From: Slackia equolifaciens
Lineage (GTDB): Bacteria; Actinomycetota; Coriobacteriia; Coriobacteriales; Eggerthellaceae
Assembly (NCBI RefSeq): GCF_003725995.1
Contig: NZ_QIBX01000003.1
Location: 62,001-126,000, forward strand
Direction: 5' to 3'
DNA: 64,000 nucleotides
A program made the translations under genes and the position numbers. Every line of letters begins with the position of its first letter. Position 1 is the first letter of the stretch. The notes under the pieces are model-generated. The model was not told the DNA's origin, searched no databases, and saw only the letters and a list, made by a program, of their open reading frames with translations. Below are positions 57,429-64,000 of the stretch, in pieces.

Positions 57429-59144
57429 ATGGCCCATATGGTGCCCAGTCTGGGTCCTGCAAGCTTTGCTCCAGAGAGCTTGGAGGATTTGATTTACAAC
57501 GCATTGTCTTTGTTGAGCGACGATTATTGGGTAGTTCACTCTTTCAAGATGGTTGGCGTGACCGACGAGGGAAGCCTTTCGGAAAGAGAGGCTGATTTCG
57601 TTGTGTTTAACAAAAGGCTGGGCATCCTGGTCATAGAGGCCAAGGCGGGGCAGGTGCAAACTATTGACGGGGTGTGGTGTTACGGTAATGGCACCCCCAT
57701 GAAACATGGTGGACCATACCGTCAAGCCTCGGATATCAAATGGGCGCTCTACGACCGGTTTGAAGATATGGGTCTTTCCCATTTGCGAGGAAAGTGCAAA
57801 TTGGTTCATGCCGTTTGGTTTCCTTCGATTCATTCCTCTCAGCTAGGAGCTCTTGATTATTCGAGCGAAGCGGCTCGTGAATTGACCCTTTGCAAGAACG
57901 ACTTGGGTAATCCTGGGCAAATGATTCAATCTATTATGTCTTTTGACGTCTCCGACGTGCGTATTCACTTGAGCGACAGGGAGGCGCGAGAGATTCTCGA
58001 TAAGATTATTCGTCCCGAATTTAAGATTGTCCCGATAAATGCGGTCGATTACGGCTATAGCAACTACGTGTTTGCTCGCTTGCTGGATGAGCAGGTAAGA
58101 GTGCTGGATTTTCTACAGGAGCAAAAATCGGCTGCAATAAACGGTGCGGCAGGAACTGGAAAGACCCTTGTTGCGATAGAACATGCAAAAAGAATCTCTG
58201 CTTCGGACCGTGTCCTGTTCCTTTGCTTTAATAGACTTCTATCCGAGAACATTAAGCAACGTTGTTCCGACTTCGCCAATATAGATGTCTACACAATTGA
58301 TGCTTTTTGCATGCGGATGGTAGGCAATTTGGACTTCGGCGAACTCGTTAGCAAGATCAGCGAAAATACCTCGTTATTTCCTTACCGTCATGTTGTGGTA
58401 GATGAGGGCCAGGATTTCGGCCAGGAAGCAATCGAAGAAGCAGATGTGCTGGGGTATCTGAGTTTGCTGGTAGAGGAGCGAGGAGGCACAATTTACTTCT
58501 TCTACGACCGACGCCAATTGGTTCAAGGGGTTGGGTTGCCTAGGGTGATTTCGGATTCTGATTGCAGGCTCACTCTTTATAGAAATTGCCGAAATACTGA
58601 GAATATCGCTAGGTGCTCGCTTCGCTCCCTGAATGACAATTCGGGAGGACAAGTTCTTCTTTCGAATGAGCCGGGTAATCCGCCTCTTCTGAAAATCTCC
58701 TCGATTAATAAAGAGCTTGAGTCGTTTGTCGATGATGAACTTTGTGACCTGAGGGTAAAAGGCCTGACCGATGTGGTAGTTTTAACTTGTAAGACTTTAG
58801 AAAGATCTGCTTTTGCGCATTGCTTTTGTCAACGTAGTGACAGCATACATTGGAAGGACACTAGTGCACGGATTTACACTTGTCGTACTTTCAAAGGACT
58901 TGAGGCTGATGCTGTTGTACTTATTGATGTTGACGAGACGCTATGGGACGAACCCATTTCGTCCCATAGCCCGAAAGAAGGGCTATTGTTCTACACGGGA
59001 GCATCTCGGGCAAAGTATGAATTGAGGGTCGCGGCGTGTCTTACCGAAACGGGATGTCGTTCCATTCTGTCTCGTTTTGGCATTGCGACCAGTAGAAGGC
59101 CCATAAAGAAATTTGCGCAGATCCTATCGCTTTCTCTTGTATAG
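57429..59144 (+). CDS. NERD-nuclease/UvrD-type helicase fusion
   Basis: A 571-residue protein. Residues about 15-130 form a NERD domain with a PD-(D/E)xK-like core (EADFVVFNKRLGILVIEAK). The rest is a superfamily 1 helicase: Walker A INGAAGTGKT near 239-247, motif II VVVDEGQDFGQE near 323, NCRNTENIA, CRTFKGLEADAVVLIDVDE, and FYTGASRAKYELRV. It probably cuts or processes nucleic acid using ATP. The ATG lies 1 base after the DruE-like stop, with GAGGGG upstream, so it belongs to the same operon. It is not part of the canonical two-gene type III system. Confidence 0.82.
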   Translation: MAHMVPSLGPASFAPESLEDLIYNALSLLSDDYWVVHSFKMVGVTDEGSLSEREADFVVFNKRLGILVIEAKAGQVQTIDGVWCYGNGTPMKHGGPYRQASDIKWALYDRFEDMGLSHLRGKCKLVHAVWFPSIHSSQLGALDYSSEAARELTLCKNDLGNPGQMIQSIMSFDVSDVRIHLSDREAREILDKIIRPEFKIVPINAVDYGYSNYVFARLLDEQVRVLDFLQEQKSAAINGAAGTGKTLVAIEHAKRISASDRVLFLCFNRLLSENIKQRCSDFANIDVYTIDAFCMRMVGNLDFGELVSKISENTSLFPYRHVVVDEGQDFGQEAIEEADVLGYLSLLVEERGGTIYFFYDRRQLVQGVGLPRVISDSDCRLTLYRNCRNTENIARCSLRSLNDNSGGQVLLSNEPGNPPLLKISSINKELESFVDDELCDLRVKGLTDVVVLTCKTLERSAFAHCFCQRSDSIHWKDTSARIYTCRTFKGLEADAVVLIDVDETLWDEPISSHSPKEGLLFYTGASRAKYELRVAACLTETGCRSILSRFGIATSRRPIKKFAQILSLSLV

Positions 59145-59150
59145 AACCTC

Positions 59151-59297
59151 ATGAATAAAGCTTGTGAGCACTCTGAAGTGCAGGACTTGATAGCGAATTG
59201 TTTTACGGATGCCGGAGCAGTCTTGTCTTTAGATATATCTTCCGACAATCCCGAGGTTTCTAAGGCTCTGCGGTACCTTTCGGCAGTCATGTGTTAA
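59151..59297 (+). CDS. Possible 48-residue small protein
   Basis: A short frame begins with ATG 6 bases after the NERD-helicase stop and ends TAA. It would encode an acidic, Cys-containing peptide beginning MNKACEHSEVQDLI. No good ribosome-binding site is visible, though coupling to the upstream stop is possible. It fills most of the 203-base gap before the next gene. It could be a real small component, a decayed remnant or chance. Confidence 0.3.
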   Translation: MNKACEHSEVQDLIANCFTDAGAVLSLDISSDNPEVSKALRYLSAVMC

Positions 59298-59347
59298 CAG
59301 CCATTAACGACAGTCCTTTATTGGTAAGAGAGGAATCGAGGCACCTT

Positions 59348-60712
59348 ATGGCTAATTTCCATACCAACCAATTGACGATCGCCGCTGAAGAGGGGTGCAT
59401 GCTAAACGTCCTGCGCGTTATGGCTCTCAACCTTGCTTCAAACGCTAAAGAGACGTCATATGGCGATCTTCTCGAAAGTGCGACATCGGTTAAAGCTGCA
59501 TATAAGACAATTTGGCACTATATAGATGACTGGTATTGGCTTGTTTTCACCCCGAACCCCATTGGCTCGGATGCCTGGCTTGCGAACAATTCCGACAATG
59601 CACAAATGGAACTCCAGAAGCACCCGGAATACGCCGCCTTGGCGCTGGCGGCTAGCAATCTTGGCCTTGGAAAAGGAGGGGCTGCCATCTCCGTTAGCAT
59701 TGCGCCCAGCGGAAGGCCCTTAAGCGATTCTGCGGATGTTTCCATGAATCGTTTCGGCTCAACCTATGTGCTCAACGTCCGCTACGAAACGGCAGATAAG
59801 AGCAATCTTCAAGATATCGATTGCTACTTCCGCATGCTGCCTGAAGGGCGGTACGGTGTATCTTTCATCGATGCCGATGAATATGACGGCTATGAGAAAA
59901 CAAACGTCATGGCGGGGACGCATCCGGGGCGCGATGGTTTTTCGGCTATGAGTGGGCGCGCGGGCAAGGGCGTAAATACCGTGCAGCGTTTGGCCGATTA
60001 CGCTCGCGCCAATTGCACAACCGATTTATCCAAAATCGACGATTTGGCTGTTGTCGCGTTGATGCACGCGTCTGCGGTTTGGCCTGAATACAGTAGCGCG
60101 TTCGAGGACGCTAACGACACAAGCTCCTCAGAAGCGATTCAAGCGTTCCGTGACGAGGTTAACCCTGCCTCTCATTGCTCGGACCACGAGTCGCTCGACC
60201 CCTCTTGTTCCGCTGGCGGCTCACGCTCGGCGTTTGTGTACATACCGGATGAGTACACCCTGAAACAGCTGGATTCTCGCATCATAAATCTCTTGACACG
60301 ATTCCCCTTCGAGTGCGAAATCACCGGACAGGCGTACGAAGGCCGCAACGAAAAGATTGAGCATCTGGTTCCCGGTGCAAAGCTCCGCCTTGAATCCGAT
60401 TGGGACTCTCCTTATTTCAGCTATGCCGGCATTGGAATTTACGACACATCGGGGCGCAGCTTGGGGAATCTTGGCGGGTATTTCAATCCAACCGATGAAG
60501 ACAGAGTTGCAATCGCATGCCTTCTTCCGCACATTAAAGCAACTGCCGTGGAGGTGTCGCCTCTAGGGTCTACGCTGAATTTCCGCAGGCGAATCGGCCA
60601 GTTTCAAGTGCATCTCGAGATTGAGCCGATAGATATCCAGGCTGTGCTGGAAGAAGTTCACCAGCTCCTTTGCGAAGACCCATCTGACCGTGTTCGATCT
60701 TCAATCGTCTAG
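59348..60712 (+). CDS. Hypothetical protein with a C-terminal HIRAN-like region
   Basis: A 454-residue soluble protein. The first 300 residues are unrecognised. Near residues 325-440 the stretch EHLVPGAKLRLESDWDSP, then AGIGIYDTSGRSLGNLGG, resembles the HIRAN domain, which binds single-stranded 3' DNA ends in repair helicases. The start MANFHTNQLT at 59348 has GAGG 7 bases upstream; a GTG at 59291 is an alternative. It lies downstream of the nuclease-helicase genes on the same strand, 11 bases before the next gene. A DNA-end-sensing role within the island is speculative. Confidence 0.6.
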   Translation: MANFHTNQLTIAAEEGCMLNVLRVMALNLASNAKETSYGDLLESATSVKAAYKTIWHYIDDWYWLVFTPNPIGSDAWLANNSDNAQMELQKHPEYAALALAASNLGLGKGGAAISVSIAPSGRPLSDSADVSMNRFGSTYVLNVRYETADKSNLQDIDCYFRMLPEGRYGVSFIDADEYDGYEKTNVMAGTHPGRDGFSAMSGRAGKGVNTVQRLADYARANCTTDLSKIDDLAVVALMHASAVWPEYSSAFEDANDTSSSEAIQAFRDEVNPASHCSDHESLDPSCSAGGSRSAFVYIPDEYTLKQLDSRIINLLTRFPFECEITGQAYEGRNEKIEHLVPGAKLRLESDWDSPYFSYAGIGIYDTSGRSLGNLGGYFNPTDEDRVAIACLLPHIKATAVEVSPLGSTLNFRRRIGQFQVHLEIEPIDIQAVLEEVHQLLCEDPSDRVRSSIV

Positions 60713-60723
60713 GAGATATCGCA

Positions 60724-62010
60724 ATGAGTACAATCGCAGTCCTCGATCCCAAAGTAAAACAAAGGCTGCAACGCTGTCTGGCGCAGCTTGAAGAATTCTA
60801 CCCAGATAAAATCGTCTCCCGACTGGACGCGGAACATAAGAAACTCGGAGAGAAGCTGTCATTGCTATATAAAGAAATCGGATATCGGAGTCGAAGCGAC
60901 CTGTTAAGCGCCTATGGATTCGCCGTTCTGACGTCAAAAGGTGGACGCCCCACGACCACAAATCCAACAGAGGTACTCGTAGAGCTGCATAAACGCTATG
61001 AGGGCAAAGAGCTTCCGAGTACCTCGAACATGCTCGTCGAACAGAACCCCGACTTGGCTAGTCAGATTAAAACCCTGCAGAATAAATCTAAGGAGTTGTT
61101 TGGCGATACATTCAAGAACATTTTGTTGAAAGAGGGGCTTCTTCAGGGTCGGGCAAAGCAACACGAGAGGGCAGACGGTGATAGGATGGCGAAGCAAACT
61201 GATAAAGATTTGGACCTGCTCGTTGAGTTTCTTGTCTCAAGGCACTCTGCGTCCCCGAATAGCGAAAAGCCAAAATCCGTTCCGGAGCTCAAAAAACTGC
61301 ACCCCGACAAGGAGCCTGCTCTGACCTTTGGCCAGCGCGAATGGGGTAAGTCTCACAACGAGACATTTGTGGAAATGCTCCGTTCGAAGGGGGTGTTGAA
61401 GGCACAGAAACGGTCTGAAGCTAGCGAGCGCAGAGCCCAGAGAAGCCTCTATGTGCGCAACGCCTCCGTTGACGAGCTTGTGGCAGTTTTGAAGGAGTCC
61501 GGCTGTCCGGCGCTCCTGACGCACGACGACAAGAGCGCGTCGTTGCTTCCTGAACGCATTGCGGGAATCGATTTTGCGCATGGAGTGGAATTGCGCGTGT
61601 CGACGTTCTGCGGCATTGCCACAAGGAAGAAAAACTTGGAAGCGGGCAATTCAATGCAATATGAAGCCTGCGACTCTCTGCTCGAGTTCAAGGATGCAGA
61701 TGGTCACGTGATTTTCTCACGCAGTTACCCCGATGAAGACAAGCAGTTTTTGGAGCTTGTCAATTGCCCCGCTTCAGCAAGAAGCGCTTCGCCGCTTGCG
61801 AAATACGAGGGTGCCACCATTGTGAGCAACGTCGCACGTTCGAGCCGAAAGCGCTTTATGCAGGTTCGCGTTGCATACCTGCACGAGCTGACCACGCAGA
61901 CTTTGATCAACCTGATGTGTGCAGGCGGCCTCATTGGGGATGACGACCTTGTGGGCAGCGACGCTTGGCGCAACAGGGACTATGCAGGAATGTGGCCGTC
62001 TCATTCTTAG
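60724..62010 (+). CDS. Hypothetical protein with three internal ~60-residue repeats
   Basis: A 428-residue soluble protein that I do not recognise. Its N-terminal half appears to contain three diverged copies of one helical unit: about residues 15-70 (ending LLSAYGFAVL), 85-148 (ending NILLKEGLLQ) and 160-228 (ending EMLRSKGVLK). The C-terminal 200 residues form a separate mixed domain. AGGAG lies upstream of the ATG, and the gene follows the HIRAN-like gene by 11 bases, so the two are probably co-expressed. Function is unknown. Confidence 0.65.
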   Translation: MSTIAVLDPKVKQRLQRCLAQLEEFYPDKIVSRLDAEHKKLGEKLSLLYKEIGYRSRSDLLSAYGFAVLTSKGGRPTTTNPTEVLVELHKRYEGKELPSTSNMLVEQNPDLASQIKTLQNKSKELFGDTFKNILLKEGLLQGRAKQHERADGDRMAKQTDKDLDLLVEFLVSRHSASPNSEKPKSVPELKKLHPDKEPALTFGQREWGKSHNETFVEMLRSKGVLKAQKRSEASERRAQRSLYVRNASVDELVAVLKESGCPALLTHDDKSASLLPERIAGIDFAHGVELRVSTFCGIATRKKNLEAGNSMQYEACDSLLEFKDADGHVIFSRSYPDEDKQFLELVNCPASARSASPLAKYEGATIVSNVARSSRKRFMQVRVAYLHELTTQTLINLMCAGGLIGDDDLVGSDAWRNRDYAGMWPSHS

Positions 62011-62065
62011 CAACACGGCACACCTTACGCCCTGGGTGGCGTCTTAACAGAGGGGGCAATTTATT

Positions 62066-62275
62066 ATGGTTCTTATAGATGTAGAAGCGCTTCAGGATTA
62101 CCTTATGGATTATTGCGGCTCAGCGGCGTTTAGCGGTTTTCCCGCAGCGATTATCGATGTTGCGGAAATCGAGAGTATGTCGGGTGAAGAGCTTTGCGAG
62201 AAGGCGGAAGAACTAGGGGTCGACCTGCGACAATTCATCGTTGAAAAAGGGCGTGATGATCTGCCTTTCGCCTAA
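62066..62275 (+). CDS. Small acidic hypothetical protein
   Basis: A 69-residue acidic protein beginning MVLIDVEALQDYLMDYCGSA, with a helical C-terminal half containing SMSGEELCEKAEELGVD. AGAGGGGG lies about 9 bases before the ATG. It ends just before a clear terminator, so it is the last gene of the island's transcript or of its own unit. I do not recognise the family; the size and acidity are compatible with an antitoxin-like or accessory subunit, but there is no direct evidence. Confidence 0.6.
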   Translation: MVLIDVEALQDYLMDYCGSAAFSGFPAAIIDVAEIESMSGEELCEKAEELGVDLRQFIVEKGRDDLPFA

Positions 62276-62346
62276 AGCATGCGTTTCACTGATGCGTCCA
62301 ATGGCAACCAAGGTTGAGGGTTTGCAACGCCGCAATTTGGCATGAT

Positions 62347-62379
62347 GGACCGCGGGCATATTGCTTGCGGTCCTTTTTT
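62347..62379 (+). terminator. Rho-independent terminator at the end of the island
   Basis: GGACCGCGGGCA at 62347-62358 pairs, with two G-T wobbles, with TGCTTGCGGTCC at 62362-62373 around a 3-base loop, followed by TTTTTT. It closes transcription before the metK leader. Confidence 0.85.
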
Positions 62380-62509
62380 CAGATGCACGCCCTACGTTTC
62401 GTCTATGGGCTGAGCCATATACACCGCATCTCCATCTTTACAGCATTGCGCACGCGTCCTCTTCCGAGTAATATGCCACTCTTGCGGATGCATTTGACAT
62501 TCGCATGAC

Positions 62510-62655
62510 ATACCCGTTTATCAAGAGCCGGGGGAGAGAGTTGGCTCGTTAATCCCGGCACCAACCAGAGGGTTGACTGACGTTTGCGGCTCTATGCGCG
62601 CCTTGGTGCCGTATGACATCCTGGCGTTGGACCCGCGTACGTCTCCCAGCTCCCC
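62510..62655 (+). ncRNA. SAM riboswitch candidate (SAM-I/SAM-IV clan) upstream of metK
   Basis: The metK leader contains ATCAAGAGCCGGGGGAGAGA followed by TTGGCTC and CCCGGCACCAACC, recalling the SAM-I core ATCAAGAG...GGAG...GAAACCCGGCAACC. GAGCC/GGCTC forms the P2-type stem. CGGCACCAA at 62536-62544 pairs with TTGGTGCCG at 62603-62611 as the P3-type stem. GGGAGA in the P2 loop can pair with TCTCCC at 62642-62647 as a pseudoknot. The P1 helix was not resolved. Control of SAM synthetase by SAM is the expected logic. Confidence 0.6.
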
Positions 62656-62696
62656 AAGGTGGTCCCGCCAACATCGATGAAGGAGGCATCTGAGCT

Positions 62697-63953
<1,257 letters not shown>

Positions 63954-64000
63954 GGCTGCAGATCTCGCATCCTGCGCAGCGCCTCCGCCGTCATGGCCTC

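Noticed and set aside
48962-59144. DISARM rather than Druantia
   Set aside because: No DNA methyltransferase, phospholipase-D protein or separate DrmB was found; helicase and DUF1998-type region are in one giant protein, as in DruE.

Overview
The window reads as a chromosomal segment of a moderately GC-rich anaerobic actinobacterium of the Coriobacteriia, most likely Eggerthellaceae. This is inferred from a two-subunit glycyl-tRNA synthetase (glyQS), a pyruvate phosphate dikinase with its regulatory kinase, a membrane-bound LuxR regulator, a Tat-exported fumarate-reductase-like flavoprotein, and Fe-S/NifX proteins. No rRNA, tRNA, CRISPR array, integrase or transposase gene was found.

Layout. 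1-5307: translation and export genes rpsP(3' end)-khpA-rimM-trmD-lepB-glyQ-glyS, closely spaced on the plus strand. 5421-9117: ppsR-ppdK, a regulator and its probable target enzyme. 9235-11823: two paralogous rhomboid-like membrane proteins. 11929-16593: minus-strand AEC transporter, Kef-type antiporter and membrane LuxR regulator. 16966-21837: a carbamoyl-phosphate module whose carbamoyltransferase looks like a putrescine rather than an ornithine enzyme, with an NhaC-type antiporter, carbamate kinase and an MFS carrier. 22006-23140: azlCD. 23449-28165: carAB with a possible PyrR-type leader. 28487-29809: a cytosine-permease-like carrier. 30256-32943: telA and xpaC. 33169-39289: coaC-like flavoprotein, nth, a small gene with a LexA-box promoter, mfd and a membrane-anchored glucosaminidase. 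39621-42998: flavoprotein reductase, LysR regulator and a NifX-like protein. 43089-43284: a MITE-like element. 43426-48498: minus-strand Fe-S protein, gltX, DUF1461 membrane protein and ATP-grasp enzyme. 48499-62346: an AT-richer island. 62510-63953: SAM riboswitch candidate and metK.

The most interesting part is the island. It carries a very large DEAD/DEAH helicase with a DUF1998-type C-terminus preceded by a ~1,000-residue protein of no recognised family. That matches the druH-druE layout of a type III Druantia anti-phage system. A NERD-nuclease/UvrD-type helicase gene starts one base after the helicase stop codon, and a HIRAN-like protein, a protein with three internal repeats and a 69-residue protein follow. 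The helicase assignment is firm; the Druantia label and the membership of the downstream genes are inference.

Other observations: a LexA-like box in the spacer of a good promoter at 34887-34915; the carbamoyltransferase lacking the ornithine-binding SMG loop; a 196-bp element with 32-bp imperfect terminal inverted repeats; and candidate RNA regulators upstream of metK and carA.
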